Notes: generated by a model not told the origin, from the letters alone. DNA of 64,000 nt from Microbacterium oxydans (GCF_000956405.1 NZ_JYIV01000027.1:248001-312000), one strand, 5' to 3'; shown: positions 40,414 to 49,541, numbered from the stretch's first letter. Program-made: numbers and translations.

Positions 40414-41808
40414 ATGAGCACCGAGGCTCGGCCCGAACGAGCATCCGTCCGCCTGTCTCCGCGCACGATCGTGCTGTATGCGATCGGCTCGCTCGGCACG
40501 GGCGGCTACGCCACGCTGCCCGGACTGGTGCTGACCTACTTCCTCACGGACAACCTCGGCGTCGCCGCCCTCGCTGCGGGGATGATCGTGACCGCCGCGA
40601 AGATCTGGGACGTGCTGATCGATCCCCTGATCGGTGCGGCATCCGATCGTCAGCTCGCGCGCACAGGATCCCGTCGCGGGTTCATGGTGACCGGCGCGCT
40701 CGCGCTCCCCCTCTTCTTCGCGATCACGTTCGCCGTGCCTCCCGCCTGGGGGCCTGTCGCCGGAGCGATCAGCGTGCTGCTGGCCTTCCTCGCGACCGCG
40801 ACGGCCTTCAGCCTGTTCCAGGTGCCGTACGTCGCCCTCCCGGCTGAGCTCACCGGGGACTACGACGAGCGCACCCGTCTGCTCGGATGGCGCGTGGTCG
40901 TGCTCACGGCGGCGATCCTGCTGTTCGGCGCCGGCGGACCCGCGCTGCGCAACGCGGGTGATGACCCCGTGACGGGCTACCTCCTGATGGGCATCGCCTC
41001 CGGGCTCGTGATCGGCATCGGGATGCTCATCGCCTCCCGCACCGCGGCGGTCGCCGCCGAACGCAGCACGGTCGCGCCCGGCGCGGCCGTCGCCGCATCC
41101 ACCTGGCGCGATCAGTACATGTCGGGCTTCCGGGCACTCGGACGCAGCCAGCCTTTCCGGGCACTGCTGAGCACGTTCGTCCTGCAGGCTCTCGCGACCG
41201 GGACCATGCTCGCCGGAGCGCAGTACGTCGCCACGTGGGTACTGCGCTCGGAAGACGCGGTGACATTCGTGTTCGTCGCGCTCGTGGGTCCGGCTCTGCT
41301 CGCGACCCCGGGGTGGACCGTCATCGCCCGACGCGTGGGCAAGGAGCGGGCCTTCGCGATGGCGAGCGCGCTGTTCACGGCCGCTGCCGCATCGCTCGTC
41401 GGCGCGGTGTGGTCGCCCGGCGCATGGATCTACGCCTCCGTCGCCGTCACCGGAATCGCGTATGCGGGACTCCAGTCGCTGCCGATGGCGATGCTCCCCG
41501 ATGTGATCTCGCATGACGAGCGCACGAGCGGCCCAGGCCAGGCCGGCACGTTCACCGGCATCTGGACTGCCGGGGAGACGGTCGGTTTCGCCCTCGGCGC
41601 GACGGCGGTGTCCCTGACTCTCGCAGCGACCGGCTACGTCTCGACCGTCGCCGGCGCCACCGTCGAGCAGCCGGCGGCTGCGGTCACGGGTATCGTCCTC
41701 AGCTTCAGCATCCTGCCCGCCGTGCTGATGGCCGGCAGCCTGGTGACGCTCCGCCGCTACCGACTGCGCCGCGCGGACATCGATGCCCTCGAGACCTCCG
41801 ACGCCTAA
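40414..41808 (+). CDS. MFS transporter (GPH/MelB-like)
   Basis: A 464-residue membrane protein with about 12 spans. GYATLPGLVLTYFLTDNLGV, AAKIWDVLIDPLIGAASDRQ and GSRRGFMVTGALALPLFFA match the glycoside-pentoside-hexuronide:cation symporter family, including the conserved Asp-rich DPLIGAxSDR loop. Later LLPDVISHDE-like sequence (MLPDVISHDERTSGPGQAGT) also fits GPH/MFS_2 proteins. The substrate is unknown, probably a sugar or glycoside. ATG at 40414 has a -10 hexamer six bases upstream; earlier in-frame starts are less likely. Confidence 0.87.
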   Translation: MSTEARPERASVRLSPRTIVLYAIGSLGTGGYATLPGLVLTYFLTDNLGVAALAAGMIVTAAKIWDVLIDPLIGAASDRQLARTGSRRGFMVTGALALPLFFAITFAVPPAWGPVAGAISVLLAFLATATAFSLFQVPYVALPAELTGDYDERTRLLGWRVVVLTAAILLFGAGGPALRNAGDDPVTGYLLMGIASGLVIGIGMLIASRTAAVAAERSTVAPGAAVAASTWRDQYMSGFRALGRSQPFRALLSTFVLQALATGTMLAGAQYVATWVLRSEDAVTFVFVALVGPALLATPGWTVIARRVGKERAFAMASALFTAAAASLVGAVWSPGAWIYASVAVTGIAYAGLQSLPMAMLPDVISHDERTSGPGQAGTFTGIWTAGETVGFALGATAVSLTLAATGYVSTVAGATVEQPAAAVTGIVLSFSILPAVLMAGSLVTLRRYRLRRADIDALETSDA

Positions 41809-41836
41809 GCTGGGATCCCGTCCGAAGGAGACGTCG

Positions 41837-43645
41837 ATGACTTCTGCGAGCACAACCGACACCGCTGCCACGGCCCCCGCCGCCTCGTCGAAGGGAGCGC
41901 CGAAGAATGAAGCGCCGGACCTGGGCGAAGGGGAACGGGAGCGGCTCGACACCGCTGTCGACGCCCTCCAGGTCGGTGCGCGCACCTGGTCGGCTCTCAC
42001 CATCGCTCAGCGGGTGACGCTGCTGCGGGCGGTCCGGACGAGCGTGGCCTCGACCGCGGAGGACTGGGCGAACACGGCTGCCGCCTCCAAGGGCCTCCAC
42101 GCGCGGCATCCTCTCCGCGGCGAGGAGTGGCTGAGCGGTCCGTACAGCGTGCTGGGCGCGCTGGACGCCTACATCGAGACGCTCTCCCGTCTCGCGAACG
42201 GCGCCAACCCCCTCGACGGGCTCTCGATCGATCGTGCACCGGGAGGACGCACCCGCGTGCACGCCTTCCCTCTCACCGGCATCGACAGGTTCCTGCTGTC
42301 CGGGTTCACGGGCGAGGTCTGGCTGGAGCCGGGCATCACCCCCCGCACCGCTCGTGCATCGGCAGGTCTCGCGCAGCGCACGCCCACCGAATCAGGCGGC
42401 GTCGGTCTCGTGCTCGGCGCGGGGAACGTGACCTCGATCCCGGTGCTCGACGTGCTCTATGAACTGCTCGCCCACAACCGCACGGCGCTGCTCAAGGTGA
42501 ACCCCACGCAGGATGCGCTGGTGCCCGTGTACAAGCGTGCGCTCGCGCCGCTCATCGAACCCGGCTTCCTGCGCATCGTCCGCGGCGGACCCGCCACCGG
42601 CTCTTACCTCACCGGCCATCCAGGACTCGTGCACGTGCACATCACGGGCTCGGCGGCGACGTTCGACACGATCGTCTGGGGACCCTCGAAGGGCGACGGT
42701 GCCGCGGCGACGAAGCGACGTCGGCGCGAGAACCGTCCGCTTCTGAAGAAGCCGATCACGGCAGAGCTGGGCGGCGTCTCCCCCATCATCGTGGTGCCCG
42801 GCGCGTGGACCGACGCTGACCTCACCTACCAGGCCGAGCACATCGTGACCATGCGCCTGCAGAACTGCGGTCACAACTGCATCGCGGGCCAGGTCGTGAT
42901 CATGTCGTCGGATTGGGACCAGGCGGACGCCTTCCGTGCCGCCCTGCGACGTGCGTACGCCAACGCCCCTGAGCGTCCGATCTGGTACCCGGGGTCGCCG
43001 TCGCGGATGGAGCTCGCGACCGATGCCTACCCCGATGCTCTGGTGCTCGGCGACCGACTGCTCGTCGAGATCGATGCCGGCGACGACCCGACGGCTCTGG
43101 AGAACACCGAGTACTTCGCTCCGGTGCTGGGCGTCGTCAGCATCCCCGGCACAGGACAGGAGTTCCTCGACGCTGCCGTGGCCCACGCGAACGACCGGCT
43201 GCAGGGCACCCTCGGCGCGAACCTGCTGATCGACCCCGCGACGGAGAAGTCGCTCGGTACGGGATTCGAACGCGCCATCGCCGCCCTCCATTACGGCTCC
43301 ATCGCCATCAACGGGTGGACGGCATTCGGATTCATCACGCCCACGCTCACCTGGGGCGCGTTCCCCGGCGGAACGATCGACGATGTGGGCAGCGGCATCG
43401 GTGTGGTGCACAACGCCCTCCTGCTCGACGGCGTGGAGCGCTCGGTGCTGCGCGGCCCCTTCCGTCCGTTCCCGCGGTCGCTCCCGATCGCGAACGGAGG
43501 CGGACGCCTCACCATCCTGCCGAAGCCGCCGTGGTTCGTCTCCTCGCGAACGGGCGCGGCCGTGAGCGAGGGGCTGACCCGCTATCGGGTCGACGGCCGC
43601 ATCAGCGGACTCGTGAAGACCCTGACGAAGGCGCTGCGGGCCTGA
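41837..43645 (+). CDS. Aldehyde dehydrogenase-superfamily protein
   Basis: A 602-residue cytosolic protein, longer than typical ALDHs (about 490). An Ala/Thr-rich N-terminal tail precedes the catalytic fold. GVGLVLGAGNVTSIPVLDVL, VHVHITGSAATFDTIVWGPS and ITAELGGVSPIIVVPGAWT match ALDH NAD-binding and catalytic regions. The catalytic cysteine is probably that of NCGHNCIAGQVVIM, corresponding to the usual GQxC motif. It oxidises an unknown aldehyde. ATG at 41837 is supported by GAAGGAG about 7 nt upstream. TAAGCT about 30 nt before the start is a possible -10. Confidence 0.83.
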   Translation: MTSASTTDTAATAPAASSKGAPKNEAPDLGEGERERLDTAVDALQVGARTWSALTIAQRVTLLRAVRTSVASTAEDWANTAAASKGLHARHPLRGEEWLSGPYSVLGALDAYIETLSRLANGANPLDGLSIDRAPGGRTRVHAFPLTGIDRFLLSGFTGEVWLEPGITPRTARASAGLAQRTPTESGGVGLVLGAGNVTSIPVLDVLYELLAHNRTALLKVNPTQDALVPVYKRALAPLIEPGFLRIVRGGPATGSYLTGHPGLVHVHITGSAATFDTIVWGPSKGDGAAATKRRRRENRPLLKKPITAELGGVSPIIVVPGAWTDADLTYQAEHIVTMRLQNCGHNCIAGQVVIMSSDWDQADAFRAALRRAYANAPERPIWYPGSPSRMELATDAYPDALVLGDRLLVEIDAGDDPTALENTEYFAPVLGVVSIPGTGQEFLDAAVAHANDRLQGTLGANLLIDPATEKSLGTGFERAIAALHYGSIAINGWTAFGFITPTLTWGAFPGGTIDDVGSGIGVVHNALLLDGVERSVLRGPFRPFPRSLPIANGGGRLTILPKPPWFVSSRTGAAVSEGLTRYRVDGRISGLVKTLTKALRA

Positions 43646-43648
43646 CGG

Positions 43649-44626
43649 TCAGCGCGCGGCGCGGGCGAATCGGTCCGTCGCCGCCCGGAGCGCTCTCTGC
43701 GTGCCGGGTTCCGTGGCGGCGTGGCCGGCGTCGTCGACCACGATGAACTCGGCTTCCGGCCAGGCGCGGTGCAGATCCCACGCGGTCATCATCGGCGTGG
43801 CCACGTCATGACGTCCCTGCACGATCACCGTCGGGATGTGCCGGATGGCGTCGACGCCGGCGATCAGCTGACCCTCTTCCCACCAGCCCCGGTGGACGAA
43901 GAAGTGGTTCTCGATGCGGGCGAACGCCGTGGCCTTCTCCGGGTCGGCCATCGCCTCGATCTGCGCCTCGTCCGGAGTCAGGGTGACGGTCGCCGCCTCC
44001 CACGTCGACCAGGCGATCGCCGCCGGCACGTGCACAGCGGGGTCGGGATCGAACAGACGGCGGTGATACGCCTCGATCATGTGCGAGCGCTCCAGCACCG
44101 GGATCGGAGCGATGAAGTCTTCCCAGAGGTCGGGGAACAGCGCCGCCGCTCCGCCCTCGTAGAACCACTCGAGCTCGACGCGACGCAGCGTGAAGATGCC
44201 CCGGAGCACCAGCTCGGTCACGGCCTCAGGGTGCGCCTGCGCATAGGCGAGGGCCAGAGCACTGCCCCACGACCCGCCGAACACCTGCCACTTCTCGATG
44301 CCGAGGTTCTTGCGCAGCAGCTCGATGTCGGCGATCAGGTGGGCCGTCGTGATGTACCGGAGGTCGGCGTCGTGAGCACTCGCATGCGGGGTGCTGCGTC
44401 CGCAACCTCGCTGGTCGAGCAGCACGATGCGGTAGCGCTTCGGGTCGAAGAACCGTCGCTGCCACGGGGACGTCCCGCTGCCGGGGCCGCCGTGGAGGAA
44501 GACCACGGGCTTGCCGTCGGGGTTGCCGCTGACCTCCCAGTAGACACGGTGGCCGTCGCCGACGAGCAGCTCCCCGGTCTCGTACGGTTCGATCGGTGGA
44601 TACAGTGCATCCGTCTTCTTCATCAT
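43649..44626 (-). CDS. pip: Proline iminopeptidase
   Basis: A 325-residue alpha/beta hydrolase of peptidase family S33 that removes N-terminal proline from peptides. The oxyanion region is FLHGGPGSGTSPWQRRFFDP, followed by VLLDQRGCGRSTPHAS. The nucleophile elbow is FGGSWGSALALAYAQ (catalytic Ser). The acid and His lie in VQGRHDVATPMMTAWDLH and DDAGHAATEPG. Length and motif order are typical of Pip. ATG at 44626 (or the adjacent one) follows GGGGGA. It is convergent with the aldehyde dehydrogenase gene, with only 3 bp between stops. Confidence 0.95.
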   Translation of the reverse strand: MMKKTDALYPPIEPYETGELLVGDGHRVYWEVSGNPDGKPVVFLHGGPGSGTSPWQRRFFDPKRYRIVLLDQRGCGRSTPHASAHDADLRYITTAHLIADIELLRKNLGIEKWQVFGGSWGSALALAYAQAHPEAVTELVLRGIFTLRRVELEWFYEGGAAALFPDLWEDFIAPIPVLERSHMIEAYHRRLFDPDPAVHVPAAIAWSTWEAATVTLTPDEAQIEAMADPEKATAFARIENHFFVHRGWWEEGQLIAGVDAIRHIPTVIVQGRHDVATPMMTAWDLHRAWPEAEFIVVDDAGHAATEPGTQRALRAATDRFARAAR

Positions 44627-44693
44627 CGGTCCCCCGGCCGGTCGTGCTGACTACATCGTCAACGGTAGCGGACTCTCTCGCACCCGTCCGGTC

Positions 44694-45578
44694 TCAGGGA
44701 TCCAGTTGATCGGCGGGCAGGGTCAGCACCTGCGCACAGACACCCAGACCGTTCTGGTACCCCTCCGCGAACCACCGCTTTCGCTGATCGCTGGAGCCGT
44801 GCGTCCAGGTCTCCGGATTCGAGAAGCCGGACTGCTCCTGGATGTGATCGTCGCCCACGGCCTCTGCCGCATTCAGCGCGTCCTCGATCTGCTGCTCCGT
44901 CGGCTTCTCCAGGTAGGGGTTGCCGTCGGCGTCGGTCTGCTCCGTCATCCGCCCGAGCCACCCGCCGGCGTAGCAGTCGGCCTGCAGCTCGATGCGCACT
45001 CCGTTGCTGCCGGGACCGGTCCCGTTGTTCGGGTAGAGGTCCATATCGCCCGTGATGTTCTGGATGTGGTGCCCCCACTCGTGGCCCACGATGTAGAGCT
45101 GGGCGAGGTCACCGGCCGAGGCTCCGAACTGCTGCTGCATGAGCTGGAAGAACGTGGGGTCGACGTACACCTTCTCCTCGGGCGGGCAGTAGAACGGCCC
45201 GACGGCGTTGGAGGCGGTGCCGCACTGCGTCGAGGTCGCCCCGTCGACGACGATCATCTCCGGCGCGCGGTAGCCCTCGATGTTGTCGCTCCAGAATGCA
45301 TCGAGGGCGACCTGCGCCCCTGCCATGCGGCAGTCGACGTTCGCATTGGCATCGGCCCCCGTGTCGCAGTTCTCGATGGCCGATCCGCCGGCCGGCTCGC
45401 TGCCGCCGCTCGGAGCGCCGCCGCCGACCAACCCGCTGAGGTCGATGCCGAGCAGAGGCCCGGCGATGAGCGCGATGAGCGCGAGCACTCCCACGCCGGA
45501 GCCGCCGGCGATGGCTGCCGTGCGTCCGCGACGACGGGTGGTGTTGCCCGAGATGTCGGCATCGGGATTGAAGGTCAT
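44694..45578 (-). CDS. Neutral zinc metallopeptidase (YpfJ-type), membrane anchored
   Basis: A 294-residue protein with a cytosolic N-terminus (NTTRRRGRT), one transmembrane segment (VLALIALIAGPLLGIDLSGL) and an extracytoplasmic zinc peptidase domain. The HExxH motif is HEWGHHIQNITGD. Supporting YpfJ-family features are PFYCPPEEKVYVDPTFFQLM, RIELQADCYAGGW and the C-terminal TWTHGSSDQRKRWFAEGYQN. The physiological substrate is unknown. ATG at 45578 is six bases after a -10 (TAATCT). It is divergent from mdh, with 52 bp between the two starts. Confidence 0.92.
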   Translation of the reverse strand: MTFNPDADISGNTTRRRGRTAAIAGGSGVGVLALIALIAGPLLGIDLSGLVGGGAPSGGSEPAGGSAIENCDTGADANANVDCRMAGAQVALDAFWSDNIEGYRAPEMIVVDGATSTQCGTASNAVGPFYCPPEEKVYVDPTFFQLMQQQFGASAGDLAQLYIVGHEWGHHIQNITGDMDLYPNNGTGPGSNGVRIELQADCYAGGWLGRMTEQTDADGNPYLEKPTEQQIEDALNAAEAVGDDHIQEQSGFSNPETWTHGSSDQRKRWFAEGYQNGLGVCAQVLTLPADQLDP

Positions 45579-45584
45579 GCGTCG

Positions 45585-45590
45585 AGATTA
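45585..45590 (-). promoter_or_regulatory. -10 element TAATCT, candidate leaderless promoter
   Basis: On the minus strand TAATCT is followed by six bases and the ATG at 45578. Confidence 0.5.
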
Positions 45591-45618
45591 CTCCGAGCAG
45601 AAGCATGTCGAACGGACG

Positions 45619-45624
45619 TAGGCT
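45619..45624 (+). promoter_or_regulatory. -10 element TAGGCT, candidate leaderless promoter of mdh
   Basis: TAGGCT is followed by six bases and the ATG at 45631. It is back to back with the -10 at 45585-45590, so each promoter's -35 region overlaps the other promoter. Confidence 0.5.
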
Positions 45625-45630
45625 CGGGGC

Positions 45631-46620
45631 ATGACGACCACGATCACCATCACCGGCGCGGGCGGACAGATCGGCTACGCACTCCTCTTCCGCATCGCGG
45701 CAGGAGACCTGCTGGGGCCGGCAGAGAAGGTGCGGCTGCGACTGCTGGAGATCCCGCAGGGACTCGGTGCTGCGGAGGGCGCAGCACTGGAGTTGCAGGA
45801 CGGTGCGTTCGGGCTTCTCGAGCACGTCGAGGTGACGGATGACGCCGCAGTGGGCTTCGATGGCGCCGACCTCGCCCTGCTCGTCGGCGCACGTCCGCGC
45901 GGGCCCGGCATGGAGCGCGCGGATCTGCTCGCGGCCAACGGCGGCATCTTCGGACCTCAGGGGGCGGCGATCGCGGCACACGCGGCACCGGGTGTTCGCG
46001 TCACGGTCGTCGGCAATCCCGCCAACACGAATGCCCTGATCGCTGCGGCCTCGGCCGATGGAGTGCCCGCCGAGCGCTTCACCGCCTTGACGCGGCTCGA
46101 CGAGAACCGCGCACGGGCACAGCTCGCGCTGACGCTCGGGGCCCCGGTCCACACCGTGCGCCGCGTACCCATCTGGGGCAATCACTCGGCGACCCAGTTC
46201 CCCGACATCTCGCATGCGACCGTCGGCGGGCGACCGGTCTCGGAAGCACTCGAACAGATCGTCGGCGACGTCCCCGCCTGGCTCGAGAGCACCTTCATCC
46301 CACGGGTCGCCAAGCGCGGTGCCGAGATCATCGACGTGCGCGGCTCGTCGTCTGTGGCCTCAGCGGCGAGCGCGACGATCGACCATGTGCGCGACTGGGT
46401 GCAGGGTGCGGACGACTGGACCTCCGCCGGCGTGGTCTCGCACGGCGAGTACGGCGTCCCGGAAGGTCTCATCTCGTCGTTCCCGGTGCGTTCGGTCGAC
46501 GGCGAGTGGCAGATCGTCGAGGGACTGGAGCTCAGCGACTGGGCTCGCAGCAGGGTCGATGCTTCCGTCGCCGAGCTGGTCGAGGAGCGCGAGTCCGTGC
46601 GGGGGCTCGGCCTCTTGTGA
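45631..46620 (+). CDS. mdh: Malate dehydrogenase
   Basis: A 329-residue cytosolic NAD-dependent enzyme of the TCA cycle interconverting malate and oxaloacetate. The N-terminal Rossmann motif [15 protein letters not shown], the substrate-binding arginine loop [26 protein letters not shown], the Arg-containing [14 protein letters not shown] and the catalytic His in [12 protein letters not shown] all match the actinobacterial cytosolic MDH (LDH-like/NAD-MDH type 2) family. Length is normal (about 328). ATG at 45631 has a -10 hexamer six bases upstream. Confidence 0.96.
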   Translation: MTTTITITGAGGQIGYALLFRIAAGDLLGPAEKVRLRLLEIPQGLGAAEGAALELQDGAFGLLEHVEVTDDAAVGFDGADLALLVGARPRGPGMERADLLAANGGIFGPQGAAIAAHAAPGVRVTVVGNPANTNALIAAASADGVPAERFTALTRLDENRARAQLALTLGAPVHTVRRVPIWGNHSATQFPDISHATVGGRPVSEALEQIVGDVPAWLESTFIPRVAKRGAEIIDVRGSSSVASAASATIDHVRDWVQGADDWTSAGVVSHGEYGVPEGLISSFPVRSVDGEWQIVEGLELSDWARSRVDASVAELVEERESVRGLGLL

Positions 46621-46674
46621 ATCCGGTCTCCGCAGCGCCGGGCGACAGGGCAGAATGGATGCCGGAGGTGCGCG

Positions 46675-47148
46675 ATGAGCGAGACGATTGATCCCACGAA
46701 GACGGCTGCGGTGGATGAGGCTCTCACGAGCCCGCTACACCTGCCGCACGACGCCGCGGCCTGCCCGAAGTGCTTCACCGAGCTGCAGCAGAACCGCAAC
46801 TTCTGGACCGCGCGACCGGACGGCTCACGCCTGGTCGGGCTGGTCGTCGCGAGGGACGGTATGCCGTCCGTCGTCGAGCAGCGCGACGACCTCACCCGTT
46901 TCGGCGTGCCGATCGAAGGCTTCCGCCACCCGGCCCCCGACATCCTGGAGAGCTGGAACGACCGGCTCGCCCGCCTCATCTCGACCCTGAAGCACGGCGA
47001 CGTGCTGGTCGTCGTGAACATCAAGGCTCTCGGCCGCGACTCGGACGAGGGAGCACGCACGGTCACCGAACTGCGCAAACACGGCATCATCGTGAAGGTG
47101 CTCAATCACGATGCGCGGCACCTCGCCGACGCTGCAGCCGCCCGCTGA
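46675..47148 (+). CDS. Resolvase-like protein lacking catalytic residues
   Basis: A 157-residue protein. An N-terminal segment has CPKCFTEL (possible metal or redox pair). Residues about 50-150 resemble the serine-recombinase catalytic fold (GLVVARDGMPSVVEQRDDLT, LISTLKHGDVLVVVNIKALG, TVTELRKHGIIVKVL). The nucleophilic Ser of the usual RVS motif is missing, and one catalytic Arg of DRLGRS is replaced (KALGRD). No DNA-binding helix-turn-helix follows. It is therefore probably not a recombinase but a domesticated fold with unknown role. The ATG at 46675 follows GGAGG at 7 nt. Confidence 0.72.
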   Translation: MSETIDPTKTAAVDEALTSPLHLPHDAAACPKCFTELQQNRNFWTARPDGSRLVGLVVARDGMPSVVEQRDDLTRFGVPIEGFRHPAPDILESWNDRLARLISTLKHGDVLVVVNIKALGRDSDEGARTVTELRKHGIIVKVLNHDARHLADAAAAR

Positions 47149-47275
47149 ATCCCCGCCGTACAGCGTCCGGTTCCCTCCTTCGCCGACCCCTTCCGAGTTA
47201 GCGTGGAGCGGCGGAGTTCACGATCTACCCGTGAGGTTCACACCGTCGGCCTCTGGTATGCGGGGAACGGCGTTC

Positions 47276-48037
47276 CTAGAATTCCCCAGACCGCAGACGG
47301 GCGAGTGTGCCCGCACCGATCTCCGCACGGGCGTCGGGACGGTTCGAGTAGAACGTGACGAGCTCGGCCAGGAGGACCGGGTCGCTGGCGAGGTCGGCCG
47401 CCGCCCACGAGGACGGCTGCGCGGTCGCCGTCCGCAGCACCACGCGGTTGCCTTCCAAACCGGCGCCGACGACCTCCTCCCATGCCACGGCCACGTTGTT
47501 GCGCGGGATCCGGAGCTGCAGCCCGTCGGGGCGCAGCGTCAGGCGATGGGCGGAGGGAGCCCGGAACCACGACCGGATGCCGGCGATCATCATGATCAGC
47601 GCGACCACCGGGAGGAGGAGCAGGGTGAGCAGCGGCAGTCGGTCTGCGGGCACCGTGAAGATGCTCCATGCCCACGCCGCGAGGAGCAGTGCCCCCACGG
47701 GCGCGAGGGCGCGCAGCGGCCAGACGATCCCCGCGGCCCCGCCGAACGCGATCGCCGGACCGTCGACGACCGGCCGGACGACTCGGACGCGGGAGACACG
47801 GGCGTGGGCCACCATCAGCCAGACGCCCACGGCGACGGCCGCGAGCACACCGACCCCCAGAGCCTTCATCGCCGGAGCGGGATCCGCGAACAGGATCAGG
47901 CTGAACAGCAGGACCACGATGGCGAACACGACGCCGAACACCGTGAGTGCCGTGGTCGCGCGCTGCTGCCCCTGCCACCCCGGATGACCGGGTACCCAGA
48001 TCGTCTCCGGAGACGTCGACTGCTGCTGACCTGTCAC
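47276..48037 (-). CDS. Membrane protein with PH-like C-terminal domain, next to a putative T7SS effector
   Basis: A 253-residue membrane protein with four hydrophobic spans in two pairs (ATTALTVFGVVFAIVVLLFS; LLPVVALIMMIAGIRSWF). A soluble PH-like region follows (RLTLRPDGLQLRIPRNNVAV, then WEEVVGAGLEGNRVVLR). The GTG start at 48037 overlaps the stop of the effector-like gene (GTGA), so it is translationally coupled to it and is last in the secretion operon. By position and topology it is a candidate immunity protein for the upstream gene, analogous to multi-span immunity proteins of membrane-acting type VII toxins (inference). Confidence 0.72.
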   Translation of the reverse strand: MTGQQQSTSPETIWVPGHPGWQGQQRATTALTVFGVVFAIVVLLFSLILFADPAPAMKALGVGVLAAVAVGVWLMVAHARVSRVRVVRPVVDGPAIAFGGAAGIVWPLRALAPVGALLLAAWAWSIFTVPADRLPLLTLLLLPVVALIMMIAGIRSWFRAPSAHRLTLRPDGLQLRIPRNNVAVAWEEVVGAGLEGNRVVLRTATAQPSSWAAADLASDPVLLAELVTFYSNRPDARAEIGAGTLARLRSGEF

Positions 48038-49245
48038 CCGAACAGTCCCTTCCACGCCTTGCCGATGTTGTGCCCGGCGTCGCCTACGAAGTCGGTCGTG
48101 TTCTCCCAGGCGTCCTCTGCGAAGTCCGTCGTGGCGTCCCACGCATCCGCCATGCCGGCGTCGATCGACTCCCGGACGTCCTGCGGGACCCAGTTCTCGT
48201 ACGCCCACACTGCACCGGCACCGACCGCCACCGCGGCCCCGCCGACGACGACCGCCGTGCCCCACACGGGGAGCGTGACGACACCGGCCGCCGCGAGCGC
48301 GGCGACCCCGGCAGCCGCAGCCGCGCCACCCGCCGCACCGCCGATGATCTCCACCGCGGTGGACGACGGGTCGTCGCCCGACGACATCGCCGAGCCCAGG
48401 TTCCAGGCGTCGACCCCCCAGCCGATGAACGGCACCGCCCGACTCGCGCGAGAGAGTCCGCGGGCCAGATCCTCGGCCTCGTCCGCCGCCCACCGCATGC
48501 CGGTGGGATTGGCGGCCTCGGCAGCGGCCTTGACGGCAGGGTTGCCGGAGCGCAGCTCGCGAACGAAGTCCGATGCTCCGAGACGCAGATCCTCCGCGTG
48601 GGAGGTGAGCTCGGCCGCCGTCTCCGCCCACGCCAGGCCCTGGCCCTCGAGGTAGATCTTCGGGACCTCGCCGCTCGCCTCCCGCAGACCGGACAGGATC
48701 TTGTCGGCCGTGGACTGGCTCGGCATGGTCCCGAGGAAGCCGTCGAGGTTCTCGCTGATCCAGACCTCGAGCTCGCCCCACCAGGAGCCGACGTCGGCGG
48801 CGATCTCGTTGTACAGCTCGATGCGGTCGAGGTGCTCCTGCCATTCGTCCCAGTAGGGGTCGTCCCGCGAGGTGGGGCACACCGGGATCAGGGACACCGG
48901 TCGGCCGATGATCATGCCGTTGACCGGGAGCCCCGCCGCCCTCGCATTGTCGCGATGCTTCGCGAAGTCCTCCCTCATGCGCCGCAGCTGCCCGGCGTAC
49001 GACCGGAGCTTCTCGGCGGAGTCTCGTGCCAGCCCCGCCATCTCCTTCGCGGCGTCGGTGGTGCGCGAGAGGATCGTGACGTAGTCATCCGCCGACTCCC
49101 CGAACCAGTGTCCGCGCACGCCGGTCGGGATGAACGTCGTGACGTTCGACGAGGCGTCCGCGGCATCCTTCAGGTCGGGGTCGAGCCAGTCCGCGGCCGC
49201 CTGCACCTGGTCTGCATCTCCGTACGTGGTCGTGTCGATCGTCAT
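48034..49245 (-). CDS. Putative type VII secreted effector with glycine-zipper membrane region
   Basis: A 403-residue protein. The N-terminal 100 residues are helical with a WXG-like turn (VRGHWFGESADDYVTILSRT) and a long helix (AEKLRSYAGQLRRMREDFAK), typical of type VII cargo. The middle is helical with Trp-rich WWGELEVWISENLDGFL. Residues about 295-355 are almost entirely Gly/Ala/Val (GGAAGGAAAAAGVAALAAAG, AVVVGGAAVAVGAGAVWAYE), able to insert into membranes. The tail is amphipathic. The layout resembles membrane-depolarising glycine-zipper toxins such as TspA, but there is no LXG motif and toxicity is a hypothesis. ATG at 49245 overlaps the preceding stop (TGATG). Confidence 0.72.
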   Translation of the reverse strand: MTIDTTTYGDADQVQAAADWLDPDLKDAADASSNVTTFIPTGVRGHWFGESADDYVTILSRTTDAAKEMAGLARDSAEKLRSYAGQLRRMREDFAKHRDNARAAGLPVNGMIIGRPVSLIPVCPTSRDDPYWDEWQEHLDRIELYNEIAADVGSWWGELEVWISENLDGFLGTMPSQSTADKILSGLREASGEVPKIYLEGQGLAWAETAAELTSHAEDLRLGASDFVRELRSGNPAVKAAAEAANPTGMRWAADEAEDLARGLSRASRAVPFIGWGVDAWNLGSAMSSGDDPSSTAVEIIGGAAGGAAAAAGVAALAAAGVVTLPVWGTAVVVGGAAVAVGAGAVWAYENWVPQDVRESIDAGMADAWDATTDFAEDAWENTTDFVGDAGHNIGKAWKGLFG

Positions 49246-49541
49246 CAGAGGTCCTCGACGATGGTCGCGACGGGGTCGAGCTGGTCGATCACGTCCTGCT
49301 CGTTCGTCTCCGCGTCGTCGGCGATGGCGCGGACGATCTCTCCCAGGGTGCCGTTGATCCGGTAGAGGGCATCGACGCCCTCCCCCACCCGCTGCATGAT
49401 GGCGGCGACCGTGTCGGAGGCGAGGCCACCGTCGACGGCCGTCGGGATTCCGGAGAGCTTCGTCTCGATGAGCTCGACCGCCTCCTCGTGCATCTCCGCG
49501 TGGACGGCCATGACCTCCGGGTCCATCGCGATGCGGCTCAT
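49245..49541 (-). CDS. EspC/WXG100-like small secreted protein
   Basis: A 98-residue helical protein resembling EspC-type (DUF2580) or WXG100-like type VII substrates: an N-terminal helix (EVMAVHAEMHEEAVELIETK), a short turn and a second helix (AAIMQRVGEGVDALYRING), with no clear W-x-G. Its start overlaps the SAV_915-like gene stop (ATGA) and its stop overlaps the effector start (TGATG). It may be a secretion partner of the following effector, as small helical partners are for LXG toxins (inference). Confidence 0.72.
   Translation of the reverse strand: MSRIAMDPEVMAVHAEMHEEAVELIETKLSGIPTAVDGGLASDTVAAIMQRVGEGVDALYRINGTLGEIVRAIADDAETNEQDVIDQLDPVATIVEDL

Noticed and set aside
46675..47148. Mobile element or integron recombinase
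   Set aside because: The resolvase-like protein lacks catalytic residues and a DNA-binding domain, and there are no flanking repeats, transposase or cargo genes.
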